Assembly (NCBI GenBank): GCA_013368315.1
Contig: JAACJM010000009.1
Location: forward strand, 979,758-1,043,757
DNA from: Tetrapyrgos nigripes
Lineage: Eukaryota; Basidiomycota; Agaricomycetes; Agaricales; Campanellaceae
Length of the DNA stretch: 64,000 bases
Direction of reading: 5' to 3'
A model generated the notes under the pieces. It made no database searches. It saw only the letters and a list, made by a program, of their open reading frames with translations, and had not been told where the DNA came from. Positions 1 through 11,545 of this stretch are shown piece after piece (within the stretch, counting starts at the first letter, position 1; the number at the start of each line of letters is the position of its first letter). The translations under genes and the position numbers were made by a program.

Positions 1-24
1 TCTAATGCGTTTCCAAGCAACAGG

Positions 25-50
25 TTTCCTAACTAACTTCTAGCCACAGA
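25..50. repeat. Dispersed motif, copy 1 (partner at 5705-5730)
   Basis: The stretch TTTCCTAA-TAACTT--GCCACAGA occurs here and again at 5705-5730 with three differences, in the same orientation. It may be an edge of a dispersed repeat. No terminal inverted repeat or target duplication could be fixed. Confidence 0.35.
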
Positions 51-323
51 ATATTGGTTAGTGCTGGGTGTGAGAGGATAGATAGATAGATAGGTTACAC
101 TGCTACCAGACTAGCTACTGGTACTTTTACATCAATATATGACACACGAAGTAGCTAACCGTGGAACCAATTGCTGATTCAGCAGGGCAAGCAACAAGGC
201 AATAGGGGCAACGTCCTGGAGAATACCAGGGTAGACCATCTACCACCTTGAAGCGCTATAGGGTGGCACAGAGACAGGAGACATGGGTCTCAATGTGAAG
301 GGTCAGAGCAGGGCACATATGGT

Positions 324-462
324 ACATACACAGACACAGTAAGTACATAGTCAAGAGCCGAGAAATGAGCAAAAAAGAGGAAAAAAGTAAGATACATACA
401 CAGATGCAGTAAGAACATAGACAAGAGCTGAGAAATGAGCAAAAAAGAGAGAAAAGTAAGAG
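324..462. repeat. Two-unit tandem duplication, about 70 bp each
   Basis: Unit 1 starts at 324 and unit 2 at 394. Both begin ACATACACAG and share the purine-rich run GAAATGAGCAAAAAAGAG, with a few substitutions. The whole 250-560 stretch is A/G-rich on the plus strand, which gives hydrophobic but meaningless open frames on the other strand. I see no gene between 1 and 1063. Confidence 0.75.
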
Positions 463-1063
463 AAAAAGGAATAAAAGAAAGAACAATAAAGGCCAGAGAA
501 TAGCAGGGAGAGAGTAAGAATGAGGAAGTAAAGGCAAGGTAGAAGGGAAAGGCAGACACTCCTATTCATGTTCGTCCTCCCAGGTTTTGTCTAGGCGGGG
601 TATCCCACACCTGTCCTTCCAGATGATGATGATGTCATGCACAGAACCGCTTTGATCTTCATGAGCTTTACTGGAGCTGGGCGTGAGGCGATCCATTGCA
701 CAATTGTGTTAAGTAAGTCACCATTAGTGCAGGACCAGCCAGTTTTCGCTCGCTGGGGAGCCCAGTAGGTGAGTGAGTTGATGAGGTACTCGGAGGAGGA
801 ATGGATGTCGAGGAGAGTGAGGACAACGAGAGGAGGTAAAACCAAACGGCCATGTGCCATACCTTCCAAATAAGGAAGCTTAGTCATCTGCTGAGTATGA
901 CATCCGACTAGCCCCCACGATTAATGAGCCGGGAGTTCTAGGAATTCACGATTGGGAAAAACAGGGATCAATTCGACATAGCCACAAGCGGAAATGGAGT
1001 GTAAAGAACTCACCCTCATTTCATTCGGCCTCGTAAAAGAACAGCCTCATGCTCTACTGCACC

Positions 1064-1766
1064 TAGTGATGTGCGGGCCCGGCTCGGCTCAAAAGCCCCA
1101 GCTCGGGCTCGGCTTCGTAGGGCTCGGGCCTGCTAGAAATCCAAGCCGAGCTTTTAAGCCCTAAGTAGGGCCGGCTTGGGCCGGCCTGGGCTCAGGCCGG
1201 GGCTCAGCACTCAGTTGAACAAAATGAAGATATGAACCAGAAGTAATAGTCATCCCCACTATCTTCTGTTTCATTTTCTTGAGTTCCATCATCATCCAAC
1301 CCAAGTCACAGAGCATTAAGTCACATCGGAGGGTGCACTGGAGGAATTGCAGTGGTTAAACAATATCCTTCGCAAGTCAGTTGCGCCGTTTGCCCATTGT
1401 TATCATTCCGGCTGATTGTAAGGGTACGTTGTGTGGCACAGTTTGAATTGTGCATTGTACGACGGTTGGAGCTGCAGTAGTAAAGACCATATGGCTAACG
1501 AGACTAAAAAGTAGAAATTGATTGAGACAGACCTTATGCAACAAAATCTGGGAGTTGGCAACGGCATCCTGGAGTGATGTCACTGCCTTTGTTAAGTGCC
1601 AGCAACTTCCCAAAAGCCAGGGCCTGAGCTCGGGCCCAAGGGCTTTGAGAAATCCAAGCCAGGCCCTCAGGCCCTCAAGCCCCCCTCAAAAGCTGGGCTC
1701 GGCTTGGGCTTTTGGGGCTCGGCTCGGCCCGGCCTAGGGCTTGGAGCCCGAGCTCGCACATCACTA
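1064..1766. mobile_element. Non-autonomous hAT-type element (MITE), 703 bp
   Basis: The ends are short terminal inverted repeats (TAGTGATGTGCG.. / ..GCACATCACTA). The element is flanked by a perfect 8-bp target duplication, ACTGCACC, at 1056-1063 and 1767-1774. An 8-bp duplication is diagnostic of the hAT superfamily. Both subterminal regions are packed with GGGCTCGG/GGGCC-type GC-rich motifs, the usual arrangement of transposase binding sites in hAT elements. No transposase frame fits inside, so it would need a transposase supplied elsewhere. A relative lies at 26803-27438. Confidence 0.88.
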
Positions 1767-1774
1767 ACTGCACC

Positions 1775-2823
1775 TTGCAATTTGACAGCCTTTTGCTGGA
1801 TCACATATGGACAAGATGGGTTGATGCAAATGGAAGTCAGTGGCCAGAGACTTTCAAAGTAATCAATGTTTGAAAGCTTTGATAACATATAAATAACAAA
1901 AGACCTCCATGAGTATTGAAGGCTTCTTGTAATGCTCCATCATTTGCAACACCTTGTAGCACAGAGTCTGGGTGCCGCTGCAGACCACAACACTTCTGCA
2001 TCATCATAGCTCATTCTGCATGATCTCTGTGCGAAAGCTAGAGTTTCATCAGGTAGAATGAGCAGAGCATCAGTCGGAAGCTGGGTTGATGGCCAAAGAA
2101 GGAGGATATTGTTCTTGAGGCGACTACATATGAGTACGAATGAAATAACTTGGGATAGAAGCAGTTTGTGGGTGTCTACTGCTTTGCTCTTTAGTGTTTC
2201 GACAAATTTGTGTATAAAGACCATGGATAAGGGTGAACAAGAAGTGACGCTGCAAACATGTCTGCCTGCCGGCATCCAAATACTAGATTCCCATGCCCCT
2301 AGCTCCCAACTGTCTCGCACTTTCTATCTGTCCTGCTCCTTACCATCCCACATCTTGTCCCACCCCTTGAAGTCCCACCTCTTGTCCCGCTGATGTCCTG
2401 TGAGATGTCCCATGCCATGTCCCGTGCCAAATCATACCATGTCCCATGCTCTTGGGTTCCCAGGTAACTTGTGAAACAGTGACTCCATTCCCGAGAGGCT
2501 TGTTCCATCACATTATTCTTTCCTTCCCCATCATTACTTATGAGTCGTATCATTTGTGTATCATAGTATTTACGAGTCGATTAACTAGAAATGGGAGTGG
2601 AGGGTGGGTTCTGATGCAGGTACAAGATTATACCTGTAAGAAATGGCCGTCTGAGCATGAATCCAAAATTGATAAGTCAGCTTGCTGGAAACATTGCTGC
2701 AAATGTTGCACCCAACACAGAACCATACAAGAAGTCCCAGTATTTCAGTTTCTCAAACCCTTGAGCCTTGATAATCTTGAGCATATCCCTACCTGTCTGA
2801 TCCGTACGTATTTATGTCCCAGA
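1775..2823. other. No supportable gene; local TGTCCC-type degenerate repeat near 2330-2450
   Basis: Open frames here are short, without recognizable domains or convincing splice structure. Around 2330-2450 the words TGTCCC, CATGTCCC and CTTGTCCC recur every 15-25 bp, a degenerate simple repeat. Nothing else could be supported. Confidence 0.5.
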
Positions 2824-3271
2824 TAGGGCTCCTAGCGGATCGGATGATCCGGCGCCTATCTGCCGATGAGGCCTCGGATTCGAATGGTGGATGGGCCTCT
2901 GGAGATGTACCCATCCGATGGATACCATCCACCCATCCGTAGATGATCGTCGGATGGCTGAAGTATGTGAGAATGTGTCGTACTTGCCCAATTTGGTTCA
3001 GTCTCGGGCTTTCCCGAGGTACTCTATAGTTGTAAAAACTGACTGAAACCCACAGAAAGATCTTTTCGACGTGCTAAACGTCCTCAACCCTTTGCTCGAT
3101 TTCGCGTTTGCGTGCGAAGACACATCAGCAAAGCGGCCAAAGTCATTCTTGTCATAATAATCAGTCTCAGTAGTAAGTAACTTGATAGTTTTACATGTAT
3201 CACACTCTACATGTACTTAACATAGTTTACAATGAAAAAAATGAACGTCATCCGATCCGCTAGGAGCCCTA
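2824..3271. mobile_element. Second hAT-type MITE family, 448 bp
   Basis: The terminal inverted repeats are identical over 24 bp, beginning TAGGGCTCCTAGCGGATCGG at the left end with its exact complement at the right end. The element is bounded by a perfect 8-bp target duplication, GTCCCAGA, at 2816-2823 and 3272-3279. Its sequence differs from the 1064 element, so it is a separate family. Subterminal ATCCGATGG/CCATCCG motifs are repeated near the left end. There is no coding capacity. Confidence 0.9.
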
Positions 3272-3279
3272 GTCCCAGA

Positions 3280-4250
3280 ACATCACTATCCCGTTCACGA
3301 GCAAGACGACTAGTCACCAGCACTCTTCACCATGTATTATCTGCCAAACCATGATTTGAATAGTTGACTCGGAGCTCATGAACAGCGGAAAGCCTCCATA
3401 ATTCTCGCTCAACCGCGGATTCATAGTAGGATACTCTTTGCAAATCGACGCCTCATTCTCGAATCTCTGCCAACGAGATGTCGGAAGAACATCAACGAGT
3501 TATTAACCAACAAGACCATTGTAAAAGAACCGCTGATTTGGTTCGGGTTCAGGAGACTCTAAGATGATTAAGTAGTGAGAAAGGTACTGAATCGAGGCAA
3601 GCTTTCGTGTTACCGTGAAATACCAGGTTCTTGAGCACTTGGTGAGCACGCGGGCGTCAGTCAAGGTCAAGAAACAGCACACTAAGCAAGCTTGCGCGTT
3701 ACTAAGGATGCCGACTTACAATCAGTCAAGATGTAAGGTTAAACACAGATGTGTATTGCGAGGTAGGAAAAGTTATTACAAGAGTACATACCAAGATACT
3801 TATATATGTAATTAGTGAGTCATTAGAACTATCTAGAATAGAACGGAACTTTCATCAGAATGTTGTAGAAAAGGAAAGAAAGAAAGAGAAAACAGATGCC
3901 CGAAACATGCCCGAAGCATCAATTACATTGCAAGTACGGTAGATTGAGACGTAGCAAACTCAAAGAGACAGAATACAAGATACTTACGTCGTTCCATTAC
4001 AACCATCCCGAAAGATGATATACATATAGTGGGCGCGAGAAATATCACACACTCATGGCATTTCTCTATCGACCTCTCGAGAATCTATTAGTCAAACAGG
4101 GTAGTTCTTCCCGTAAAAATCATGCTCAGTCGCTTCCTGACATTGATTTTGATGGTACCAGTGGATGGTCAATAATGCCAGAGAGTGCTTGATAAGACTT
4201 AGTACTACAATCATGACTAGCAGAACTCGTATTCCTTTCCATGATATGCA
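3280..4250. other. No supportable gene
   Basis: Only short open frames occur, with no domain, signal peptide or splice structure. The stretch next to 4250 would be downstream of the minus-strand gene at 4354-4931. Confidence 0.5.
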
Positions 4251-4254
4251 TATA

Positions 4255-4260
4255 TTTATT
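4255..4260 (-). terminator. AATAAA polyadenylation signal of the repeat-precursor gene
   Basis: On the minus strand AATAAA occurs about 95 bp downstream of the stop codon of the proline-rich secreted gene. It is the only such hexamer seen immediately downstream. Fungal poly(A) signals are loose, so this is tentative. Confidence 0.4.
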
Positions 4261-4353
4261 ACTACAAAATGCGCTAAGGGGGGCCAATGGATCCGGGAAT
4301 ATCTGGATATTTCCATTGAACGGCCACCAAGACCTCCAGCAGCACCTACAGGA

Positions 4354-4931
4354 TCAGAAAGGTGGAGGTGGTCGGTTAGCAGCAGCAGGAAGAGGAGGAG
4401 GAAGAGGAGGAGGTTGGTTCGCAGCAGGTGGAGGTGGTGGGTTGGCACGCTTTTGGCGGGCATCACCTGCAGGAGGAGGAGGTGGTGGAGGTGGTTGGTT
4501 GGCAGCAGGTGGAGGTGGTGGGTTGGCACGCTTTTGGCGGGCATCACCTGCAGGAGGAGGAGGTGGTTGAGGTGGTTGGTTGGCAGTAGGTGGAGGTGAT
4601 TGATTAGCAGCAGGTGGAGGTGGTTGGTTGGTAGCAGGTGGAGGTGGTTGGTTGGCAGCAGGTGGAGGTGGTGGACCAGCACGCTTTTGGCGGGCAACAC
4701 CTGCAGGTGCAAGAGGTGGGCTAACACCAGGTGGAGGTGGTGGGTTAGCAGCAGGTGGTGGTGGACCAGCATGCTTAAAGAGAACCAGTCAGTACAAGTA
4801 GATAGACAAGAACGTACTCTGGGCAAGAAGCTCACCATGAGAACACCGTTTAATTTTCCGGGCATAGGTGCGGCAGCCGCTGAGATGGCCAAAGAGGTGA
4901 AAAAAGGGAGGATGGAGTGTTTCAACAACAT
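4354..4931 (-). CDS. Secreted proline-rich precursor with Lys-Arg-separated repeats (Kex2-processed repeat protein candidate)
   Basis: I predict two exons: 4931-4836 and 4773-4354, with a 62-bp intron (GTGAGC..TTTAAG), giving 171 residues. Residues 1-22 form a typical signal peptide: Lys4, a hydrophobic core, then Ala-Ala-Ala-Ala before Pro. The rest is almost only Pro, Ala, Asn and Gln. The segment (D/V)ARQKR occurs three times, each followed by A(N/G)PPPPPAANQPPPP. The third inter-site peptide is about 27 residues. KR is the recognition site of the Golgi protease Kex2, so several Pro-rich peptides could be released and secreted. This is the architecture of fungal Kex2-processed repeat proteins (repellents, some RiPP precursors). 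Unlike dikaritin precursors it has no Tyr-rich core, and no UstYa-like gene is nearby. It could instead be a wall-associated Pro-rich protein. The family itself is not recognized. Confidence 0.7.
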
Positions 4932-5210
4932 CTTGGAGGGACTAAAAACGTAGCGTTGAAGTCGATGTCAAAGAGTGTTTTGTTGTCAAAGGAGTCTCTG
5001 CACAGTGAAGGCGAAGCTTCAGAGATGGTGAAGTTGAGTTGGCGATAGATAGATAGTAGAGCAAAGCACGAAATGGATGGAAGTCGATCTCTGATCGAAA
5101 AATGAAACAAACGGCGAGGAAGGAGAAAGAGTAATGGATGAAAGTCGATCTCTGATCGAAAAGAAGAAAGAGTTGGTGATGGGAGATCCTGCAATCGAAG
5201 GAGGTCAAGT

Positions 5211-5217
5211 TTTTATA
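5211..5217 (-). promoter_or_regulatory. TATA box and pyrimidine-rich leader of the repeat-precursor gene
   Basis: On the minus strand CCTATAAAAA sits about 280 bp upstream of the ATG at 4931. The interval is strongly C/T-rich, as in leaders of highly expressed fungal genes. Within it the 20-bp word TTTTCGATCAGAGATCGACT occurs twice, around 5085-5105 and 5140-5162. The repeat contains a CGATC/GATCG palindrome that could bind a regulator. This is inference from position and composition. Confidence 0.45.
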
Positions 5218-5224
5218 GGTGTCC

Positions 5225-6567
5225 TCACCTTTCCAAGGCCGTCTGAGATAATGTATTGGCCGCTGTACGTTGAATCAACGTCATGAAGGAAATCATCCAA
5301 AACAACTCCAATGTATACAGGATGTTCAAGGCCCAAAATATCGTGGAATAGCTTTCGTCAACTTTATTAGTTGTCAATAATAGCACGGGTGGCCTGGAAA
5401 CGGAGGAGAGAGGAGATCGTATAGAGAGATGCTCGAACCTCCTGCATTTGCAGTAAGTAAAATGGTTTCGTAAAGTAGTTAGAAATTGTGTAAGAGATGT
5501 TACAGTCATCATGACGATACGACTGATGAAAGAAAACCGCTTTCTCACACCCAGCTGCAACCAATATTCCGTGGCCAAAACTTTGCCAAAACTCATTTGG
5601 AATTGGCAGCAAATCGGAAATTTATCGGAGCCGATGGGTCGCTTGTCAAGCCCTCGGAAATTTAAAGTTTTTCGCGTCCGTTTCCGAGCACCAGAGATTG
5701 GATGTTTCCTAAGTAACTTGTGGCCACAGAAGCTGCCGGGTGTATCTGTTAGTAAGTGCTTCTGAAGGACCAAGGTGTACGTATGGCACCAGCTGCTTGG
5801 GCCATCAGCAAGTGTGAAGGAGCTTCTCCCTTTTCAAGGGCTATGAGCATTCCTGACGCGTTAAAATCAATGCCCTGGTCAGCCTAAGTCTTGTCAGGAC
5901 AGATTCCATTACCACTGGCGCCACCTCAACGCTCCTGTTCCTTTCCATTCACTGATTGAGATCTACTCGGACGAGCTGTAATCGTGCTCTCTTGTCCTGT
6001 CAATCGCGCAAACCCTTGAAACTCTGTGGCAAACGGATCCAGAGGAAGCATCGTGAGAAGAACTCGCCTTGCCATTTTGCACCCTCGTCGACCAAGTACT
6101 TTTCACTCCGTTGAGGATCCAAACCATTACATGAGTCCGCTCACCCGTGGGCTCCCATAGGCCATTTTTCACCGTCACCCTCAGACGGTGCTGCGGTACA
6201 TGTTTATGTACATGATTCAATTTCAGGACCAAGTCCAATGTCCTGCCAGTGGCTGCAAGAAGCACATAATAATAGACACAGATGATGCGCAGCAGTGATC
6301 CCAACGACGAGTGTTTGGAAAATTTGATAGGTATCCCGATCTAGAATCTTTGAAGGAATCAGCTGATCAAGATGGACGTGGGGCTGACTTTGGTTGACTT
6401 TGAGTTAATTTGGAGTCAGAGTGGATGATCGATGAGGGTTCGTCGATGAAATCTAAAGGTTCTAAATGATTCAAGTACCCAGACCGCAAAACCATACTAG
6501 GTTGGCTGATGCAGCGATTTAACCATTACAAGGCAAGGCTCCTATGTCTTTCGATTCATCCGCATTC
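5225..6567. other. No convincing gene; dispersed motif copy 2 at 5705-5730
   Basis: A 182-residue minus frame (5225-5773) and a 113-residue minus frame (5963-6304) are open but show no domain, intron logic or compositional support. I do not call them genes. The motif shared with position 25-50 lies at 5705-5730. Confidence 0.4.
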
Positions 6568-6887
6568 AAGATGAGCATAACAAAAAAACCGTATCATTTC
6601 CAACAGCAATTCCGCCGTGATATCTAAACATATAGATCAGAATAATCGACTCAGATGTAGAAGATGTGTGAATAGATAGATAGATACACGCCAAGCAGGA
6701 CCCGGCGGGGTGGCATTGCGCAGTCACAATATCAAAGATATGGTGTCTAATTGCTCCGCCTTCTAACCCGCAGCCACTTGTAGAGACTTTCCGAGCGGAA
6801 TCACGCACTTACACCGTAGAAGGCGGCAGGGCATTTGTTCCGTCAAGACAAGTTGTGTATAATAGTAAAATAGTATTAGTTCACAAA

Positions 6888-7361
6888 GACCACTCACGTT
6901 TATTAACCGTATGAGCCCCCGACAGCGCGGGAGACTCGTTACCTTGATTGTGGTGGTTGTACCGGAAGATAATAATATGTCAGGTCAGATCCCAATAGTA
7001 TTTGGTACCTGGCGCGGATTGCTTGAGTTTGAAACTGGTATTCATAGTTAGTAGATCCAAACTGACCAGTGTTTCCCATTGGCATTCGAGGTTTAACTAC
7101 GGTATCTTCATCACTTTCACTCAGACGATCAGAATTATAGACTCAGATGTAGAAGAATGTGAATAGAAGACCACTCATGTTCATTTACCGTATCCCCTAC
7201 AGTGCGTGAGACTCGCTACCGGAAGATCCCAGTAGTATTTGGTATCTGGCACGGATAGCTGAAAATTAATATTGGTATTCATAGTTAGATCCAAACTTAC
7301 CAGTGTTACTCGTTGGCATTCCAGGTGCAACTACGATACCTTCATTACTTTCACTTAGATT
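6888..7361. repeat. Tandem duplication, 281-bp unit and a shortened second unit
   Basis: Unit 1 (6888-7168) and unit 2 (7169 to about 7361) share GACCACTCA, the core ATAGTATTTGGTA-CTGGC and the end TTTCACTTAGA, with several small deletions in unit 2. A partial earlier copy of the unit's 3' end (ACTCAGATGTAGAAGA) lies at about 6648. No coding function is visible. Confidence 0.75.
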
Positions 7362-7380
7362 TCTATGAGCCGTATAGTGA

Positions 7381-7761
7381 CTAGGTAGCCTCAATTGTTC
7401 CCGAAAGCAACTCGTATGCCCGAGCCGCCGCTTCGCTCGATCCATAAGTAGTTACTAGTGGTCGTAACGGGTGGGGTCCAATCCATGTCCTGGGGAGATG
7501 ATGAGCTTCAGTGAAATATGTCGGTTCGGGCCATTGTATACAGCGGCAGGTATGAGTCCTCATCCCATTGCACAAAATGCAATAGACTCTGAAGAGGTAG
7601 ATGTGGGTCATGGACTGGGCACTGGGCACTGGTAACTGGTTCGTTGCTCGACGAAAGTTGACGGAGAATTTGCGGAGAAGCTTGGTGCCGAGTCTGCTGA
7701 GCTGACGGAATAGTAGGATATATTTTCCCGGGATACGAAAAATGCGGCCATTTGAGCTCAC
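7381..7761 (-). CDS. Hypothetical 126-residue open frame
   Basis: An ATG-to-stop frame of 126 codons has a TATTTATAG box about 20 bp upstream on the same strand. No signal peptide, membrane segment or known domain is seen. A second frame also opens at the same place with its own ATG, so the coding frame is uncertain. It may be chance. Confidence 0.2.
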   Translation of the reverse strand: MSSNGRIFRIPGKYILLFRQLSRLGTKLLRKFSVNFRRATNQLPVPSAQSMTHIYLFRVYCILCNGMRTHTCRCIQWPEPTYFTEAHHLPRTWIGPHPLRPLVTTYGSSEAAARAYELLSGTIEAT

Positions 7762-8313
7762 AATAAGACTCGTCCTATAAATAGGAACTCGTAACCGGCC
7801 GAATTCGACGCAGCTGGCCCTGAGTTGAAGATGATATCTGATCCAAAAGCCTCGCAGGTCAGATTGAACTAGTTACCAGAGAAACAAAGAGATTCGCATC
7901 GTGCGCTTGCGTTTCCGAGACGGAACTACCAATTTCTAGCAAGGTGTTTAGTGATTAAGGAATACTAATATTAGGGGTACGAATTGCGCAGTAGAATACA
8001 CACCTAAGTAGTAACACTGATTCGATAATTTATCACCGCCATTGCCTTGCCCGCTCTGGTAACGCATTGGACTTGACTCCATCGTGGATGATGTCTATAG
8101 CCTGTTCTTGGATGGTAAAAAATTTAACGTTGTTCGATAATTAAGCCCAATCATTGAAATTTGACGCCGAGGAGGAGTAGTTGTAGTCAAGGCTAATAGC
8201 TAAGTAGCTTGCTAGTAATAGCCTTGTCCAATGTTTGTCCGGACTCCAACGTCATCAGCTGTACAGTTTTCGGTGAAGTAGGTGTGGGTGGCAACAAATT
8301 TAAAAGGGGGTGG

Positions 8314-11300
8314 GGGGTTTGACCCCGTAAACGGTAACATTGTAACATCGATATCGTTGGGACCAAAACGTTAACAAAGGCGGAAGGAAGGGGAATATAC
8401 AGAGATACATGGCTAAATACTAGTAGATACATACATATTAATTACGAGGTAAAAGTTCATCAGCACTAGCAATCATCATGATTTGAAAAAAGTTGAGCTA
8501 CGTGCCGAAGCATAAGCATACGTATACCCTGAAACCAAAGGGTCATGGTCATACGGTGAAATTCCTGGTCCTGGTCCTGGAGCAGAAGCCTGCGGAGGAG
8601 GAACGTGCATATGACTGGAGACTGAGATGATCTCGAGATTGCGAAAAGAGTCAATATCAGGATCATAACCCATGGCCAGATCGGGATGAGCAGCAGCCTG
8701 AGTGGCAGAACCAGACTGAAGGACCGTATGCTGGGAATCGGGATCTGGATGAGGATTGAGATGCGTATGATGATAATTTAAATCAGGGTTATCGAGAGTA
8801 AAGATATGCATATGAGCAGGGTCTTGAGCAGAGGCCGAACTGGAGTCCATGAGAGCGGATACATGAGAATCGATAACCTCGACAAGATCTGTATCAATTC
8901 TCCATGTAAAACCGGCAATTTTCAGTCCGTCTCGTAGTCTGTTGGAAAAAAAGGGAAGGAAGAATCGTTAGTTAGTCAGAAAGACGCCGTTACGGTGTCA
9001 ACGTAACCAGAATTGGACAAAACGACAAACGATTTATGTGTAGCATGGTTACCCAGAGTCACTCACCTCTCAAGCGTCTGAATCCCCTCGCTCGCAGACA
9101 TAACCCCCGAATCCGTCATATCTATCACAAATTCCACCCATCTCTTCAAATCCCCTCCTACAATTTTCGTTTGCGTAAATCTCGAAATGGAGTAAATATC
9201 CTCGATCATTTCAGAGTGATCAATGGCAGCTTTGCATGTTAGAGTTCTAACAGCAAGGAAGATTGGTGTCAGTTCTAGCTCTGCCAGTGATGAGGAGTAA
9301 CTGTATGTTCCCCGTTCGAGGCCATCCAAGCCGTCTATAATATCAATCCCGGGCCCATGCCAGGGCCCGCCAGACGTTGTGGTGTAGTACAAATCTGTAA
9401 CCGAGCTCTCCGCCAACATTTCTTTCATCGTTTTGTAAAAATGTAACGTCAAATTCGTCCATCCGATCGAGACCGCTCTGACGAAAGCGAGAATCGTAAA
9501 GTTCTGGCTTTGGTTTTGACGAGCTAGGAGAACACCTTGTTTGTGTAAAGCATTGCATACGTCGTGCAGGAGATGAAGAGAGGCAGTGTAGTGTTTGATA
9601 AGTTGAAGATCGTAGGGGCGACCTCGGGTGTACGCTATTTAGTAGTACATCAGTATGTAGTAAGGGGCGGGGGGGGGGGGTTGGTTCACCGAAATCAATG
9701 GCTATAATCGACGAAACAAGAAAGGATCACTCACGTCCCCTGATGCGTTCGTATATCTCTCTTGCGAGGCGGGTAATCTGAAAGGTGACTGAAGGACATG
9801 GATATTAGGCCCGCATTCAGCGATGGTTGAACATGACACCAAACTCTGCAACTCACTAGAAATATAATATCCATAAAATTGCCAGCTATTACAGCCTTGG
9901 CTCAGTAACGATGCCAAATTTTCCAACGATAACTGGTCGTGTCCACATATGAGCTGTTCATCGGGAGTTAAACTAGAATAGCATGGATATACTATATAGT
10001 AAGCCAACAAAGGAACAGAGGAAAATAAGGGACGCACAAAGCTGAAGATCTATCTGAATGTAAACCCTCAAGTACGTCAAACATCTAAAGAGTCAATGGC
10101 CAAAGGTCAGCGTAGGAAGGAGAAACAAACAAGCCAAGTCACCCACCAAAACAGCTGCCCACTTGGTCGAACAGTCTACCGTTCCAAAAATCCAGTTGTA
10201 AAGTTGCGGCTGTTGATACCAGGACTCGGCAAGCCTTCGGGTTTGCCACGCAAAAACTGCACCGTATGAGTTTGGGCCAGCGTATTCTGTCATAATTGAG
10301 TAGGTTAGACATCCCTGAGCCCATAACACAAGACCTTAATTAACGACTCAACACTCACGACTAACCAATATATCCAACAAAAAACAACTAGCCGCATTCT
10401 CAAGCGACACCGATACAGCGATAGCTTCATTCTGCGCCTGCCTCAGTGCTTCCACTCTTAACTGCTGGCACAACCCAACGCTCTCTCTCCGTCTACCGAT
10501 TTCCCTTAGATCGCTTTTGATATTTTTCACGGGGTTGATGATGGACAGAATGTTGATACACTCCTTTGGAAAAGGTTCTGGGCCGATTATAAGGGGATCA
10601 ATAGACACCGTAGATGCGAGGGCGAAGATACAGTGAACCAGGACACATTCCTGAGGTGAGAGGGAAGAGGGTTGCCAACCGCATCCTGCGAGACGGGCAC
10701 GTACTCTGTCGAAAGGCATGATAGGATGAAGGCGATAGGGTATATAGCAAAAGTCTATGCGTTGATGAATGAGCTTTATTAGTTCGAGGACGTCTTACAA
10801 ATTACGGTACATATAAGGAAACACAAACACGCACCATTGAATAAATCCTGCATTAGACGTTTTGGAAGTTGTAACTGCGGACGAGAAGAAACTGGAGCGA
10901 AAACGATGGGCCTTCTATACACATCGTTAAGGTCTGCGCAAGTCGCTAGCATGTGTGTTATGCGCGGTGCGTATTGTGCGGCCGATGTTGTCACAGTCAA
11001 AGCCCTTGACACCGCAAGTTCTTGGCCCTGAGACGTCCCTGCATCATCCCTGACGACGGAGATCAGATCATACTTAGCATGAATGTCGTATTCATCGGTG
11101 TTGACACGGGTAGTAACTTACACTTTCTTCGCTGATAAAATTTCATGTTGTCGTCTACGTTTTTTTCGAACGGACGGTGTAGTTGTACACCTGCAAGCCA
11201 CGGTCTTGAGAGTCAATAATACTGATATCGATTCGCACAGACACTTACTTGACACCCTTCTCTAGACATCTAGGGCAAGACCTGCCCTCTGGTTGAGGAT

Positions 11301-11545
11301 GACACAAAACTCGACGAGTCCTGCAATAGTCACATGCTGGAGGTTTCTTCAATCTTGGTTGGATCGTAATTTCCAGAGGGCCAGTGCTACTCTCCGGTGA
11401 CATGGTGGACGCAAGAAAGGGTGTTGAGTCTGACAAAGCGGAAAACCTGATTTGGCCCTGATGCTTCCGTGGAAATGTCTTGCTTTGTTTGGAATTGCCT
11501 GCCTGAAAGGCTTGCTGCTCGACGACGAGCGGGTATGGTGAGTAT
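8314..11545 (-). repeat. Left arm of a ~3.2-kb inverted duplication (partner 31458-34720)
   Basis: The sequence is repeated in opposite orientation at 31458-34720, including exons, introns and 3' flank of a transcription factor gene. Similarity starts at ATACTCACC and stops near GTCAAAC at the 3' side. Differences are scattered substitutions, small indels, a CGT-triplet length change and a G/C homopolymer length change (12 here, 21 there). Confidence 0.9.
8476..11403 (-). CDS. Zn(II)2Cys6 fungal transcription factor, apparently intact copy
   Basis: This is a multi-exon gene with at least eight exons. The first exon (11403-11249) encodes ACDYCRTRRVLC..CPRCLEKGVK, and the last cysteine is completed after a 58-bp intron. 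The spacing CX2CX6CX8CX2CX6C is the fungal binuclear zinc cluster, which binds DNA in the nucleus. A basic KKRRRQ stretch follows as linker or nuclear signal. Downstream exons are helical, consistent with a regulatory middle region. The C-terminus is His/Pro/Ser-rich and ends in FFKS. Introns at 11191-11248, 11050-11121, 10755-10834 and 10287-10358 keep frame. Its target genes cannot be told from the sequence. The partner copy at 31605-34574 is broken, so this is probably the functional one. Confidence 0.82.

Noticed and set aside
256..569. Three overlapping hydrophobic minus-strand frames
   Set aside because: They are the complement of an A/G-rich tandem duplication; composition alone explains the Leu/Phe/Ser content.
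2460..2490. Similarity of GTGAAACAGTGACTCC to the insertion end near 27470
   Set aside because: Too short and diverged to claim homology.
4165..4953. Gly/Arg/Trp-rich plus-strand frames
   Set aside because: They mirror the proline codons of the minus-strand secreted gene, which has the signal peptide, intron, TATA box and poly(A) signal.
5225..5773. 182-residue minus-strand frame
   Set aside because: No domain, no splice support, and it overlaps the dispersed motif.
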